DNA from: Prevotellaceae bacterium
GTDB taxonomy: Bacteria; Bacteroidota; Bacteroidia; Bacteroidales; UBA932
Direction of reading: 5' to 3'
DNA length: 55,044 nucleotides
NCBI GenBank assembly: GCA_031267135.1
Contig: JAIRZQ010000193.1
Location: 1 to 55,044, forward strand
Shown: piece by piece, positions 16,839-25,966 of the stretch
Layout: each line of letters opens with the position of its first letter
Position numbering within the stretch: the first letter of the stretch is position 1
Made by a program: the position numbers and the translations under genes
Notes under the pieces: generated by a model
Database searches by the model: none
Told to the model about the DNA's origin: nothing
Seen by the model: only the letters and a program-made list of their open reading frames with translations

Positions 16839-16864
16839 TTTCAGTAAAAATTAAATAAATAAAC

Positions 16865-17485
16865 ATGCCAGGAATTATTGGAAAAAAAATCGGAATGACA
16901 TCCGTTTTTGATACGGAAGGGAAAAATATTCCCTGTACCGTAATTGAAGCTGGTCCATGTGTTGTCACGCAAGTGAAAACAGTTGAAGTAGATGGCTACG
17001 AAGCCGTTCAGCTTGCCTATGACAATAAAAAAGAAAAACGCACCAATAATTGCCTTTTGGGACATTTCAAAAAGGCAAACGCTGCACCTAAATACAAGGT
17101 GGCAGAAGTTGCAAAAACATTCAACAGAGAGTTGCTGCTCGGCGATATAGTTACTGTTGCCGATTTCGCGGAAGATACTTGGGTGGATGTTACAGGAGTC
17201 TCAAAAGGAAAAGGATTTCAAGGCGTCGTGAGGCGTCACGGATTTCAAGGTGTCGGAGGACAAACACACGGACAGCATAATCGTTTGCGAGCGCCCGGCT
17301 CAATGGGAGCATCGTCGTATCCATCGCGCGTATTCAAAGGCAAGCGTCTTGCAGGAAGAATGGGCGGCGATAAGGTAAAAGTATTAAACCTCAGGATTTT
17401 GAAGGTTATACCCGAAAACAATTTGTTGTTGGTTAAAGGTTCGATACCGGGCGCCAAAGGTTCATATTTAATAGTTGAGGATTAG
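16865..17485 (+). CDS. rplC: 50S ribosomal protein L3
   Basis: An early-assembly protein near the peptidyl transferase centre, 206 aa. [15 protein letters not shown] opens it, and the [17 protein letters not shown] and [23 protein letters not shown] segments (about 117-167) form the loop that reaches the catalytic centre, including the Gln usually methylated by PrmB in other species. rplD starts 4 bases after the stop, implying translational coupling. Confidence 0.97.
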   Translation: MPGIIGKKIGMTSVFDTEGKNIPCTVIEAGPCVVTQVKTVEVDGYEAVQLAYDNKKEKRTNNCLLGHFKKANAAPKYKVAEVAKTFNRELLLGDIVTVADFAEDTWVDVTGVSKGKGFQGVVRRHGFQGVGGQTHGQHNRLRAPGSMGASSYPSRVFKGKRLAGRMGGDKVKVLNLRILKVIPENNLLLVKGSIPGAKGSYLIVED

Positions 17486-17489
17486 GAAA

Positions 17490-18122
17490 ATGGAATTAAC
17501 AGTTTACGATATTAACGGAGCTCAAACAGCGAAAACAGTAACGCTTGATAATACCGTTTTCGGCATCGAACCCAACGATCATGCTATCTATCTTGATGTT
17601 AAGCAATATCTTGCAAATCAGCGTCAGGGAACGCATAAAACAAAGGAAAAATGGGAGGTTGCTTACAGTACAAAGAAAATTGGACGCCAAAAAGGCGGCG
17701 GCGGAGCGCGACACGGCAGCAGGAAAGCAAATATATACGTGGGAGGAGGACGTACATTTGGTCCCCAACCGCGCGATTATAGCTTTAAATTAAACAAAAA
17801 GGTTAAGAAACTTGCTCGCAGGAGCGCTCTTACATACAAAGCTCAAAAGGATGCAATACTGATAGTTGAAGATATCAATCTTGATGCTCCGAAAACTAAG
17901 GAATTTATCAAATTGAGCAGTAATCTTAAATTTGATAACCAGAAAACATTAATGATACTTTCGGAACCAAACAAAAATCTTTTTTTGTCGGCTCGCAACC
18001 TTGCAAAAATGAAAGTAATTACTGTTTCGGAACTGTCAACTTATGATATTATGAATGCATCTAAACTTGTTCTGCTTGAGCCTGCGATAGATGCGCTACA
18101 CAAAACATTTGGAATAGAATAA
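17490..18122 (+). CDS. rplD: 50S ribosomal protein L4
   Basis: A 23S rRNA binder lining the exit tunnel; in E. coli it also represses the S10 operon. 210 aa from the Met at 17490 (MELTVYD); a longer reading from 17475 overlaps the L3 stop and adds five unlikely residues. The tunnel loop around [15 protein letters not shown] (about 65-79) is present. 3 bases separate it from rplW. Confidence 0.97.
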   Translation: MELTVYDINGAQTAKTVTLDNTVFGIEPNDHAIYLDVKQYLANQRQGTHKTKEKWEVAYSTKKIGRQKGGGGARHGSRKANIYVGGGRTFGPQPRDYSFKLNKKVKKLARRSALTYKAQKDAILIVEDINLDAPKTKEFIKLSSNLKFDNQKTLMILSEPNKNLFLSARNLAKMKVITVSELSTYDIMNASKLVLLEPAIDALHKTFGIE

Positions 18123-18125
18123 GTT

Positions 18126-18416
18126 ATGGAAATATTAATTAAGCCACTATCAACCGAGAAGATGACGATTCAAGGCGAAAAGTTAAATCGTTACGGTTTT
18201 GTAGTTGATCATAGAGCTAACAAGATTCAGATAAAGGAAGCCGTCGAAGCGGTATATAAAGTATCTGTTGAACAGGTTAACACTGCCAACTATCACGGAA
18301 AGAGTAAAAGCCGCAATACAAAAGGCGGAGTTGTATCAGGCAGAACCAATCGTTACAAAAAAGCTTTTGTAACCCTGAAAAAAAATGATAAAATTGACTT
18401 TTTCAGTAATATATAA
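18126..18416 (+). CDS. rplW: 50S ribosomal protein L23
   Basis: Sits at the tunnel exit, where trigger factor and SRP dock. 96 aa, starting [14 protein letters not shown], with the conserved [15 protein letters not shown] helix and a K/R-rich loop [10 protein letters not shown]. The short length is normal. rplB starts 5 bases later. Confidence 0.96.
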   Translation: MEILIKPLSTEKMTIQGEKLNRYGFVVDHRANKIQIKEAVEAVYKVSVEQVNTANYHGKSKSRNTKGGVVSGRTNRYKKAFVTLKKNDKIDFFSNI

Positions 18417-18421
18417 GCGTT

Positions 18422-19246
18422 ATGGGAGTAAGAAAGTTTAAACCGGTAACACCCGGAACAAGACATAAAATAATAGGAACTTTTGATGATTTAACAGCAT
18501 CAAAGCCTGAAAAATCGCTGTTGGCTCCTTTGAAAAAATCGGGAGGACGCAACAACGAAGGCAAAATGACGATACGTTATATTGGCGGCGGACATAAACG
18601 CATGTATCGGATAGTTGATTTTAAGCGTGAAAAGGACGGAATACAGGCAACAGTGAAAACTATTGAGTATGATCCTAACCGTAGCGCCCGCATAGCGCTT
18701 GTAGTTTATGACGATGGAGAAAAACGCTACATCATTGCTCCGAACGGATTGAAAGTAGGGCAAAAAATAAATTCGGGAACAGGCATCGCCCCCGAAATAG
18801 GAAATGCATTATTTCTGTCCGAAATTCCTCTCGGAACAGTGGTTCACAATATAGAACTTCATCCCGGACAGGGAGCAGTAATGGCTCGTAGCGCAGGAAC
18901 TTACGCTCAGCTTATAGCGCGCGAAGGAAAATATGCAATCATAAAATTGCCTTCCGGCGAAACCCGTATGGTATTGATTACCTGCAAAGCAACGATAGGA
19001 ACGGTGTCGAATGCCGACCATAGCCTTGAGCAGCATGGAAAAGCAGGAAGAAAGCGTTGGCTCGGACGCCGACCGCGTAACAGAGGCGTAGTAATGAATC
19101 CTGTTGATCACCCAATGGGCGGAGGAGAAGGACGTGCTTCGGGCGGTCATCCACGCTCGAGGAAAGGTATTCCTGCCAAAGGTTATAAGACGCGCAATCC
19201 TAAGAAAAACTCAAAGAAGTTTATTCTTGAACGTCGTAAAAAATAA
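18422..19246 (+). CDS. rplB: 50S ribosomal protein L2
   Basis: Needed for subunit joining and peptidyl transfer, 274 aa. [14 protein letters not shown] opens it; [19 protein letters not shown] (about 41-59) and the C-terminal [13 protein letters not shown], with the His important for the catalytic centre, are intact. The basic tail ends ERRKK. rpsS follows after 19 bases that contain AAGGAG, one of few Shine-Dalgarno-like sites here. Confidence 0.98.
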   Translation: MGVRKFKPVTPGTRHKIIGTFDDLTASKPEKSLLAPLKKSGGRNNEGKMTIRYIGGGHKRMYRIVDFKREKDGIQATVKTIEYDPNRSARIALVVYDDGEKRYIIAPNGLKVGQKINSGTGIAPEIGNALFLSEIPLGTVVHNIELHPGQGAVMARSAGTYAQLIAREGKYAIIKLPSGETRMVLITCKATIGTVSNADHSLEQHGKAGRKRWLGRRPRNRGVVMNPVDHPMGGGEGRASGGHPRSRKGIPAKGYKTRNPKKNSKKFILERRKK

Positions 19247-19265
19247 TTAAGGAGAAAAGAATAAA

Positions 19266-19532
19266 ATGAGTAGATCACTGAAAAAAGGTCCATATATCGA
19301 ACCAAAATTAGAAAAAAGAATTGCTGCCATGAACGAAACAAACAAAAAGGCAGTGATAAAAACGTGGTCGCGGGCAAGCATGATTGCTCCGGACTTTGTA
19401 GGACACACAATAGCCGTACACAACGGAAATAAATTTATACCTGTTTATATAACTGAGAACATGGTAGGACATAAACTCGGAGAGTTTGCTCCAACACGTA
19501 AGTTTTCGGGGCACGCGGGAAATAGAAAATAA
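19266..19532 (+). CDS. rpsS: 30S ribosomal protein S19
   Basis: A head protein contacting the A-site and bridge B1a, 88 aa. [18 protein letters not shown] and [16 protein letters not shown] are the family hallmarks. The start is preceded by AAGGAG with a 12-base gap. Next gene after 26 bases. Confidence 0.97.
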   Translation: MSRSLKKGPYIEPKLEKRIAAMNETNKKAVIKTWSRASMIAPDFVGHTIAVHNGNKFIPVYITENMVGHKLGEFAPTRKFSGHAGNRK

Positions 19533-19558
19533 TAAGTAACGCCAAAATTTATAACATA

Positions 19559-19966
19559 ATGGGTGCAAGAAAAAGATTAATGGCTGAAAAGCTGAAAGAG
19601 GAAAGAAAATTCAAAAGTTATGCGAAGCTCAATGACTGTCCGACATCGCCGCGCAAAATGCGCTTGGTTGCAGATTTGATAAGAGGCATGGAAGTAGGAC
19701 GTGCGCTTGATATTCTTAAATATACAAAAAAAGAAGCATCGTTGCGTTTGGAAAAATTGCTTAAATCGGCGATTAAAAATTGGGAATCAAAAAATGAAGG
19801 CGAAAAAGACTTGGAAAACGGTAATGTGTGTGTTAAGGAAATCTTTGTAGATGGAGGAAGAATATTACGCAGAATTCAACCTGCGCCACAGGGGCGCGCA
19901 CACCGAATACGTAAAAGATCGAATCACGTAACCATAATCTTGGGTAAAAAAGCGGAGGAAAAATAA
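19559..19966 (+). CDS. rplV: 50S ribosomal protein L22
   Basis: Lines the peptide tunnel beside L4; the hairpin loop is where macrolide-linked changes occur. 135 aa. The core motif [14 protein letters not shown] (about 30-43) and the tip [20 protein letters not shown] are present without deletion. The N-terminal ~20 residues ([19 protein letters not shown]) form an extension seen in Bacteroidota. Only 1 base separates it from rpsC. Confidence 0.96.
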   Translation: MGARKRLMAEKLKEERKFKSYAKLNDCPTSPRKMRLVADLIRGMEVGRALDILKYTKKEASLRLEKLLKSAIKNWESKNEGEKDLENGNVCVKEIFVDGGRILRRIQPAPQGRAHRIRKRSNHVTIILGKKAEEK

Positions 19967-19967
19967 T

Positions 19968-20726
19968 ATGGGACAAAAAGTAAATCCGATAGGAAACAGA
20001 TTGGGAATAATTCGCGGATGGGATTCAAACTGGTACGGTGGTAAAAGCTTTTCGGCAAAAATAGTTGAAGATGCACAAATACGAAAATACCTTAATGCGC
20101 GTTTTTCAAAAGCAGGAATATCTAAAATAATTATAGAACGTACACTCAAACTTATAACTGTTACCATTAATACCGCACGACCGGGAATGGTTATAGGAAA
20201 AGCAGGCAGTGAAGTAGATAAGCTAAAAGAAGAATTAAAGAAAATAACAAACAAAGAAATACAGATCAATATTTTCGAAATAAAACGTCCGGATATTGAT
20301 GCTGTCATTGTGGCAAACGGAATAGCGCGACAAATAGAAGGCAGATTGCCGTACAGACGGGCGCTTAAGGCAGCAATTGCAGCAACAATGCGCATGGGCG
20401 CCGAAGGTATTAAAATCCAGATTTCAGGACGTTTAGGCGGAGCCGAAATGGCACGTACCGAAACTTTGAAAGAAGGACGTATTCCACTGCATACATTCCG
20501 TGCAGATATAGATTACGCACTTGCCGAAGCGCTTACAAAAGTAGGCTTGCTTGGAATCAAGGTTTGGATATGCAACGGATTGGTTTACGGAAAACGCGAC
20601 CTTTCACCTAATGTGGGCATAGCGGCATTAACAGGACCCACAGGAGGAAATTTTAACAGTGGACGCAACGAACGTGGCAATGATAGAAAACCTAAACGCG
20701 AAGGCGGAAGAAGATCTAAAAAATAA
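19968..20726 (+). CDS. rpsC: 30S ribosomal protein S3
   Basis: Forms part of the mRNA entry channel and helicase, 252 aa. [20 protein letters not shown] opens it, the KH domain shows [15 protein letters not shown] (about 64-78), and the C-terminal domain has [22 protein letters not shown] in pieces. The tail is Gly/Arg/Lys-rich ([18 protein letters not shown]), longer than in E. coli. The GGAGG-like site before it lies at the end of rplV. Confidence 0.97.
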   Translation: MGQKVNPIGNRLGIIRGWDSNWYGGKSFSAKIVEDAQIRKYLNARFSKAGISKIIIERTLKLITVTINTARPGMVIGKAGSEVDKLKEELKKITNKEIQINIFEIKRPDIDAVIVANGIARQIEGRLPYRRALKAAIAATMRMGAEGIKIQISGRLGGAEMARTETLKEGRIPLHTFRADIDYALAEALTKVGLLGIKVWICNGLVYGKRDLSPNVGIAALTGPTGGNFNSGRNERGNDRKPKREGGRRSKK

Positions 20727-20750
20727 AATGATTTCGAAAGGAGAAAGAAA

Positions 20751-21179
20751 ATGTTACAGCCGAAAAAGACAACATACAGAAGGCAGCAAAAGGGCAAAAT
20801 GAAAGGAAATGCCCAAAGAGGAAATCAGCTTACATTCGGATCATTCGGAATAAAAGCAATGGAAGAATGTTGGATGACAGGTCGCCAATTGGAAGCTGCA
20901 CGTCAGGCAATAGTTCGCTATATGAAACGTGAAGGACAAATTTGGATTCGTGTATTTCCCGACAAGCCTATTACCAAAAAACCGGCCGAAGTGCGCATGG
21001 GTAAAGGTAAAGGTAACCCCGAAGGATTTGTGGCAATAGTAAATCCGGGTAGAATAATTTTTGAAGCGGAAGGCGTTCCTTTGGAAATAGCAAAAGAAGC
21101 ATTGAGATTGGGAGCGCAAAAACTTCCGATAGCTACAAAATTCATTGTAAGAAGAGATTATGTTGAAGAATCATTGTAA
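20751..21179 (+). CDS. rplP: 50S ribosomal protein L16
   Basis: Organises the A-site tRNA pocket of the large subunit, 142 aa. [16 protein letters not shown] opens it; [19 protein letters not shown] and [20 protein letters not shown] sequence (here [20 protein letters not shown], about 74-93) are diagnostic. An AAGGAG site lies 7 bases before the start. rpmC follows after 12 bases. Confidence 0.97.
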   Translation: MLQPKKTTYRRQQKGKMKGNAQRGNQLTFGSFGIKAMEECWMTGRQLEAARQAIVRYMKREGQIWIRVFPDKPITKKPAEVRMGKGKGNPEGFVAIVNPGRIIFEAEGVPLEIAKEALRLGAQKLPIATKFIVRRDYVEESL

Positions 21180-21191
21180 AATTTTAAAGAT

Positions 21192-21392
21192 ATGAAGACA
21201 ACAGAAATAAGAGAAATGGCAATTAACGACTTGATTGAACGCATAGAAACAGAAAAGGCAAACCTCTTGACAATGAAGATGAACCACGCTATATCTCCAA
21301 TAGAGAATACGTCAAAAATAAAAAACTCACGAAGAAATATAGCACGAATGCTTACTGTATTGCAGCAAAAACAGTCTAACGGGGAAAAATAA
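21192..21392 (+). CDS. rpmC: 50S ribosomal protein L29
   Basis: A small two-helix protein at the tunnel exit, 66 aa, mostly coiled helix: MKTTEIREMAINDLIERIE and the conserved IKNSRRNIARMLTVLQQ. It ends 6 bases before rpsQ. Confidence 0.95.
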   Translation: MKTTEIREMAINDLIERIETEKANLLTMKMNHAISPIENTSKIKNSRRNIARMLTVLQQKQSNGEK

Positions 21393-21398
21393 TCGTTT

Positions 21399-21653
21399 AT
21401 GGAAAGAAATCTCAGAAAAGAAAGAATAGGAATTGTTGTTAGCAACAAAATGGAAAAAACCATAGTAGTTGCAGTGAAACGCAAAGTGAAACATCCGATA
21501 TACGGAAAATTTGTGAATAAAACAACAAAACTTGTAGCGCACGACGAAAAAAATGAATCAAGCGAAGGCGATACAGTGCGTATTATGGAAACACGTCCGC
21601 TAAGTAAAACAAAATGCTGGCGTTTAGTAGAAATAATTGAAAAAGTTAAGTAA
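21399..21653 (+). CDS. rpsQ: 30S ribosomal protein S17
   Basis: An OB-fold primary binder of 16S rRNA, 84 aa. [19 protein letters not shown] at the start and the [24 protein letters not shown] region are family features. 2 bases precede rplN. Confidence 0.96.
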   Translation: MERNLRKERIGIVVSNKMEKTIVVAVKRKVKHPIYGKFVNKTTKLVAHDEKNESSEGDTVRIMETRPLSKTKCWRLVEIIEKVK

Positions 21654-21655
21654 TT

Positions 21656-22021
21656 ATGATACAACAGGAAACAAGATTACAGGTAGCAGATAACAGCGGA
21701 GCAAAAGAAGTGCTTTGTATCCGCGTATTGGGCGGCACTAAAAGACGCTATGCCTCATTGGGCGACAAAATAGTTGTTACTATAAAAAATGCAATGCCCG
21801 GAAGCGATGCTAAAAAAGGCACAGTATCAAAAGCAGTCATCGTGCGCACAAAAAAAGAAGTGCGTCGTGCAGATGGTTCTTATATACGCTTTGACGACAA
21901 TGCTTGCGTATTGTTGAATAATCAGGACGAAATACGCGGAACCCGTATATTTGGTCCCGTAGCAAGGGAATTGCGTGATAACTATATGAAAATAGTTTCT
22001 TTGGCTCCGGAGGTATTATAA
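21656..22021 (+). CDS. rplN: 50S ribosomal protein L14
   Basis: A beta-barrel protein at the subunit interface and the RsfS docking site, 121 aa. [19 protein letters not shown] opens it, and [29 protein letters not shown] is the classic signature (in two parts, about 83-112). rplX begins 22 bases later. Confidence 0.98.
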   Translation: MIQQETRLQVADNSGAKEVLCIRVLGGTKRRYASLGDKIVVTIKNAMPGSDAKKGTVSKAVIVRTKKEVRRADGSYIRFDDNACVLLNNQDEIRGTRIFGPVARELRDNYMKIVSLAPEVL

Positions 22022-22043
22022 TAATATAATAAAATGTGTTGAA

Positions 22044-22367
22044 ATGAAAAGAAAATTACACATAAAAAAAGGCGATATAGTTTACGTAAATGCCGGCGAA
22101 GATAAGGGTAAAACAGGTAAAGTACTGCAAGTTATCGTTAAAACGGAACGGGCAATAGTTGAAGGCGTAAACATGGTGAAAAAACATACAAAACCAAACG
22201 CAAAAAATACGCAAGGCGGAATTATCGAAAAAGAAGCGCCCATACACATCTCAAATCTGCAATTGGCGGATGCTGATGGCAAGCCGATAAAAACAGGACG
22301 CCGCATAAGCGAATCGACAGGAAAACTTGTTCGTTATTCTAAAAAAACAAACGAGGAGATTAAATAA
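22044..22367 (+). CDS. rplX: 50S ribosomal protein L24
   Basis: An assembly-initiator protein with a KOW motif, 107 aa. The KOW segment is [20 protein letters not shown] (8-27), followed by [13 protein letters not shown]. The last base of its stop codon region overlaps the rplE start by one base (TAATG), so the two are translationally coupled. Confidence 0.97.
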   Translation: MKRKLHIKKGDIVYVNAGEDKGKTGKVLQVIVKTERAIVEGVNMVKKHTKPNAKNTQGGIIEKEAPIHISNLQLADADGKPIKTGRRISESTGKLVRYSKKTNEEIK

Positions 22368-22978
22368 TGGCAAAGAAAGATACAAAAAAAGATACTGCGG
22401 GAATACAGCTACTTCCTAAAGATTATGTAATTGCCTTGCAAAAAAAGTATAAAGAGGAAATTGTTCCAAAACTTATGCAAGAATTTGGCTATAAATCTGT
22501 TATGCAGGTACCGCGTTTGGAAAAAATAGTAGTAAATCAGGGAGTAGGTGACGCTGTTGCCGATAAGAAACTGATAGAAGTTGCACAAAATGAACTTACA
22601 ACTATTACGGGGCAAAAGGCAATAGTATTAACCTCTAAAAAAGACATTTCCAACTTTAAGCTGCGTAAGGGAATGCCGATAGGTGTGAAAGTTACTCTTC
22701 GCCGCAACAAAATGTACGAGTTCCTTGATAGATTGATATCAATAGCATTACCGCGTATCCGCGATTTTCAAGGAATACATGATAAGTTTGATGGACGTGG
22801 AAACTATACATTGGGAGTGCGCGAGCAAATCATATTCCCCGAAATAGATCTTGATAAAATAACGAAAATATTCGGTATGGAAATGACGTTTGTTACCAGC
22901 ACCAATAACGATGAGGAAGCATACGCTCTTCTTCGTGAATTCGGATTACCATTTAAAAATACAAAAAAAAATCAGTAA
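22367..22978 (+). CDS. rplE: 50S ribosomal protein L5
   Basis: A 5S rRNA binder of the central protuberance, 203 aa, somewhat longer than the ~180 of E. coli through a Lys-rich N-terminus ([12 protein letters not shown]). [19 protein letters not shown] and the tRNA-contacting loop region [16 protein letters not shown] are present. One base separates it from rpsN. Confidence 0.97.
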   Translation: MAKKDTKKDTAGIQLLPKDYVIALQKKYKEEIVPKLMQEFGYKSVMQVPRLEKIVVNQGVGDAVADKKLIEVAQNELTTITGQKAIVLTSKKDISNFKLRKGMPIGVKVTLRRNKMYEFLDRLISIALPRIRDFQGIHDKFDGRGNYTLGVREQIIFPEIDLDKITKIFGMEMTFVTSTNNDEEAYALLREFGLPFKNTKKNQ

Positions 22979-22979
22979 T

Positions 22980-23249
22980 ATGGCTAAAGAATCGATGAAA
23001 GCACGCGAAGTGAAGCGAGCAAAACTGGTTGCAAAATATGCAGAAAAACGTAAAGCATTGAAGGAAGCTGGCGATTATGCGGGTCTTGCAAAATTGCCGA
23101 AAAACTCAAGCCGTGTAAGGCTGCACAACCGCTGTTCAATAACAGGACGCCCGAAAGGATATATGCGCCTGTTTGGTATCAGCCGCATACAGTTCCGCGA
23201 AATGGCTTCACAAGGATTGATTCCCGGAATAACAAAGGCAAGTTGGTAA
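22980..23249 (+). CDS. rpsN: 30S ribosomal protein S14 (zinc-free form)
   Basis: A head-assembly protein, 89 aa from the Met at 22980 ([13 protein letters not shown]); the longer reading from 22890 lies inside rplE and is rejected. [19 protein letters not shown] is the signature; only one Cys is present, so this is the longer C-minus form that binds no zinc. A 149-base spacer follows. Confidence 0.97.
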   Translation: MAKESMKAREVKRAKLVAKYAEKRKALKEAGDYAGLAKLPKNSSRVRLHNRCSITGRPKGYMRLFGISRIQFREMASQGLIPGITKASW

Positions 23250-23290
23250 ATGCTTGTAATATAGTGATAATTAATGAATTAAATAATCTG

Positions 23291-23328
23291 GATATCGGTT
23301 ACATAACCGTATCGTGTTTCGAGAAACA
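23291..23328 (+). promoter_or_regulatory. Paired hairpins in the rpsN-rpsH spacer
   Basis: Two adjacent stems, GATA-CGGTT with AACCG-ATC (23291-23313) and TGTTTC with GAAACA (23315-23328), sit in the longest spacer (149 bases) of the ribosomal cluster, about 70 bases before the S8 start. No T tract follows. S8 is an autoregulator of the spc operon in E. coli, so a protein-binding site is plausible; RNA processing is the alternative. Confidence 0.35.
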
Positions 23329-23398
23329 TTGTAAAATAAATCAATACCGAAACAAAAAGTGAAAATTATAAATTATAAATTAAAAAAGACTAAGAGTA

Positions 23399-23794
23399 AT
23401 GACTGATCCAATTGCAGATTATCTAACGCGAATTAGAAATGCATCAAGAGTAGGACATAAGACAGTGGAAATTCCGTCATCAAAAATAAAAAGGGAAATT
23501 ACACGCATCCTGCATGAAAAGGGCTACATCCTAAGCTATAAATTTATGGATGATAGCTTGAAAAGTACTATCAAGATAGCTTTGAAGTACCATCCGGTAA
23601 CAAAAAAACCGGCGCTCAAATCGCTTGACCGCGCGAGCCGACCGGGATTGCGTCGTTATGCAGGTGCGGCAACAATGCCCAAAGTGCTTAACGGCTTGGG
23701 AATAGCAATAATATCAACATCAAAAGGAATAATCACCGACAAAGAAGCCCGTGATTTGAACGTTGGTGGCGAAGTTTTATGTTATATTAGTTAA
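23399..23794 (+). CDS. rpsH: 30S ribosomal protein S8
   Basis: A central-domain 16S rRNA binder and, in E. coli, the repressor of the spc operon. 131 aa. MTDPIADYLTRIRNASRVGH opens it, and ISTSKGIITDKEARDLNVGGE near the C-terminus is the RNA-binding signature. The long upstream spacer with two hairpins (23291-23328) is a candidate control site. rplF follows after 18 bases. Confidence 0.97.
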   Translation: MTDPIADYLTRIRNASRVGHKTVEIPSSKIKREITRILHEKGYILSYKFMDDSLKSTIKIALKYHPVTKKPALKSLDRASRPGLRRYAGAATMPKVLNGLGIAIISTSKGIITDKEARDLNVGGEVLCYIS

Positions 23795-23812
23795 TATTAA
23801 AAATTTAATATA

Positions 23813-24370
23813 ATGTCACGAATAGGAAAATTACCTGTAAACCTTCCACAGGGCGTAACCGTAAAGATAGAAAACGGCAATGTGGTTAAGGTTAAAGGAC
23901 CTCTCGGCGAACTGAGTCAAAAAGTTGACCCGGATATCACCGTAAAGGTAGGAGACGGCGTGTTTTCGTTGGAACGCCCAACGGATCAGCCGCGTCATCG
24001 CTCAATGCACGGACTTTATCGCGCATTGTTGAATAATATGGTGCTGGGAGTATCGAAAGGATATGAAATCAAACAGGAACTGGTAGGCGTAGGATACAAA
24101 GTAGAAGCTAAAGGTCAGGTACTCGAATTTAGCCTTGGATATTCGCATGATATTCATTTCGAACTGCCTGATGAAGTTAAGGCTTCGGTATTTGTTGAAC
24201 GGAAAGGAAATCCGATTTTAACGCTTACCAGCATTGATAAGCAACTTATAGGACAAGTTGCAGCAAAAATACGTTCATTACGCAAACCTGAACCGTACAA
24301 AGGAAAAGGTATTAAATTTGTTGGTGAACAGTTACGCCGCAAAGCAGGAAAATCCGCTAACGCTAAATAA
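23813..24370 (+). CDS. rplF: 50S ribosomal protein L6
   Basis: A two-domain protein near the sarcin-ricin loop and factor-binding site, 185 aa. MSRIGKLPVNLPQGVTV opens it. The C-terminal KPEPYKGKGIKFVGEQLRRK (about 158-177) is the family signature. Next gene after 16 bases. Confidence 0.97.
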   Translation: MSRIGKLPVNLPQGVTVKIENGNVVKVKGPLGELSQKVDPDITVKVGDGVFSLERPTDQPRHRSMHGLYRALLNNMVLGVSKGYEIKQELVGVGYKVEAKGQVLEFSLGYSHDIHFELPDEVKASVFVERKGNPILTLTSIDKQLIGQVAAKIRSLRKPEPYKGKGIKFVGEQLRRKAGKSANAK

Positions 24371-24386
24371 ATAGGGAGAATAATGT

Positions 24387-24749
24387 ATGGCACTTACGAA
24401 AACAGAAAGAAGACAAAGAATTAAGTATCGTATTCGCAAAAAAATAAGCGGAACAGCAGAAAAACCGCGTATGTCTGTTTATAGAAGCAATAAACGGATT
24501 TATGTGCAGATTATAGATGATTTGAAACGCATAACGCTTGCGGCGGCATCGTCGGCAGATAAATCTATCGCCGAACAGGTAAAAGGAAAACCGGGAATTG
24601 AAGTTGCAAAAGAAGTAGGAAAACTTATAGCTCAAAAAGCCAGGGAAAAAGGCATTGAAACAGTAGTTTTCGACCGTAACGGATATTTATATCACGGACG
24701 GGTAAAAAGTTTGGCAGAATCGGCACGCGAAGGCGGTCTTAAATTTTAA
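24387..24749 (+). CDS. rplR: 50S ribosomal protein L18
   Basis: A 5S rRNA-binding protein, 120 aa. The basic N-terminus ([14 protein letters not shown]) and the [19 protein letters not shown] segment are typical; it ends REGGLKF. A GGGAG site lies upstream. rpsE begins after 6 bases. Confidence 0.97.
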   Translation: MALTKTERRQRIKYRIRKKISGTAEKPRMSVYRSNKRIYVQIIDDLKRITLAAASSADKSIAEQVKGKPGIEVAKEVGKLIAQKAREKGIETVVFDRNGYLYHGRVKSLAESAREGGLKF

Positions 24750-24755
24750 AAGATT

Positions 24756-25277
24756 ATGGCAGTAAATTTAAATATCAAAAAAGTAAAGACTACCGATTTG
24801 GAGTTAAAGGAAAGATTGGTTGCCGTTCAACGAGTTACAAAAGTAACAAAGGGCGGACGCCACTTTAGTTTTGCGGCTATTGTTGTAGTTGGTAACGAAA
24901 ACGGAATTATCGGTTATGGACTTGGAAAAGCAAACGAAGTAGCTACTGCAGTTCAAAAAGGAACGGAAGATGCAAAGAAAAACCTTGTTAAAGTTCCTGT
25001 TTATAAAGGCACTATACCGCACGAGCAGACAGCTAAATTCGGCGGTGCAAAAGTTTATATAAGTCCGGCAGGCCCGGGTACCGGAGTGAAAGCCGGAGGC
25101 GCTATGCGCGCCGTACTCGAAAGCGTAGGCATTACCGATGTGCTGGCAAAATCCAAAGGCTCATCAAATCCTCATAATCTGGTGAAAGCGACGGTGATGG
25201 CTTTGCTGGAACTGCGCGATGCCTATACCGTGTCGGAAGTCAGGGGCGTTTCGCTTAATACAGTGTTTAAAGGATAA
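24756..25277 (+). CDS. rpsE: 30S ribosomal protein S5
   Basis: Part of the mRNA entry site and a fidelity determinant, 173 aa. The signature [21 protein letters not shown] (about 29-49, in pieces) and the loop [15 protein letters not shown] are intact. 12 bases to rpmD. Confidence 0.97.
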   Translation: MAVNLNIKKVKTTDLELKERLVAVQRVTKVTKGGRHFSFAAIVVVGNENGIIGYGLGKANEVATAVQKGTEDAKKNLVKVPVYKGTIPHEQTAKFGGAKVYISPAGPGTGVKAGGAMRAVLESVGITDVLAKSKGSSNPHNLVKATVMALLELRDAYTVSEVRGVSLNTVFKG

Positions 25278-25289
25278 GGAGATAATGAA

Positions 25290-25472
25290 ATGGCAAAATG
25301 CAAAATTACACAGGTACGAAGTAAAATAGGCTCAACTAAACGCCAGCGTGCAACGCTTGCATCTCTTGGCTTGAGAAAAATAAATCATTGTGTTGAAAAA
25401 GAATTAACGCCGTCAATATTGGGACAGATAAAGAAAGTGGAACACTTGATAAAAGTAGAAAAACAGGAATAA
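25290..25472 (+). CDS. rpmD: 50S ribosomal protein L30
   Basis: A small alpha-beta protein, 60 aa: MAKCKITQVRSKIGSTKRQR, then TLASLGLRKINHCVE. The start has AAGGAG 8 bases upstream. rplO follows after 20 bases. Confidence 0.96.
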   Translation: MAKCKITQVRSKIGSTKRQRATLASLGLRKINHCVEKELTPSILGQIKKVEHLIKVEKQE

Positions 25473-25492
25473 CAGTACAAATCGAATGAACT

Positions 25493-25966
25493 ATGGAATT
25501 GAATAATTTACGTCCGGCAAAAGGGGCAACACATAAAGATAAACGGATAGGACGCGGACAGGGTTCGGGTCGCGGAGGTACATCAACACGCGGACACAAA
25601 GGCGCCCAATCACGTTCGGGATATTCACGAAAAGCAGGTTTCGAAGGCGGTCAAATGCCGCTGCAACGTCGTTTACCTAAATACGGTTTTACAAATATTA
25701 ACCGTAAGGAATATAAAGCCATAAATATTTCAACATTACAGGCATTATCCGAAAAATTAGGAATAACAACATTGACATTTGACACTTTTGTCGAATCGGG
25801 GCTTGTATCGAAAAACCATCTTGTGAAAATCTTGGGCAACGGAACGCTTACGGCAAAACTTGATGTTGTAGCGCACGCTTTCTCGAAAAAAGCGGTTGAA
25901 CTGATTGAAGCGCAGCAAGGTACAGTTACCAGAATAGACGAAAAATCTAAAATAGAAAATCAATGA
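25493..25966 (+). CDS. rplO: 50S ribosomal protein L15
   Basis: A late-assembly protein with a long basic N-terminal arm, 157 aa. KRIGRGQGSGRGGTSTRGHKG (about 18-38, in pieces) and the GFEGGQMPLQRRLPKYGF stretch (53-70) are diagnostic. Its stop overlaps the secY start by 4 bases (ATGA). Confidence 0.97.
   Translation: MELNNLRPAKGATHKDKRIGRGQGSGRGGTSTRGHKGAQSRSGYSRKAGFEGGQMPLQRRLPKYGFTNINRKEYKAINISTLQALSEKLGITTLTFDTFVESGLVSKNHLVKILGNGTLTAKLDVVAHAFSKKAVELIEAQQGTVTRIDEKSKIENQ

Noticed and set aside
22890..22979. N-terminal extension of S14
   Set aside because: It lies inside rplE, and the family start ([13 protein letters not shown]) is at 22980.
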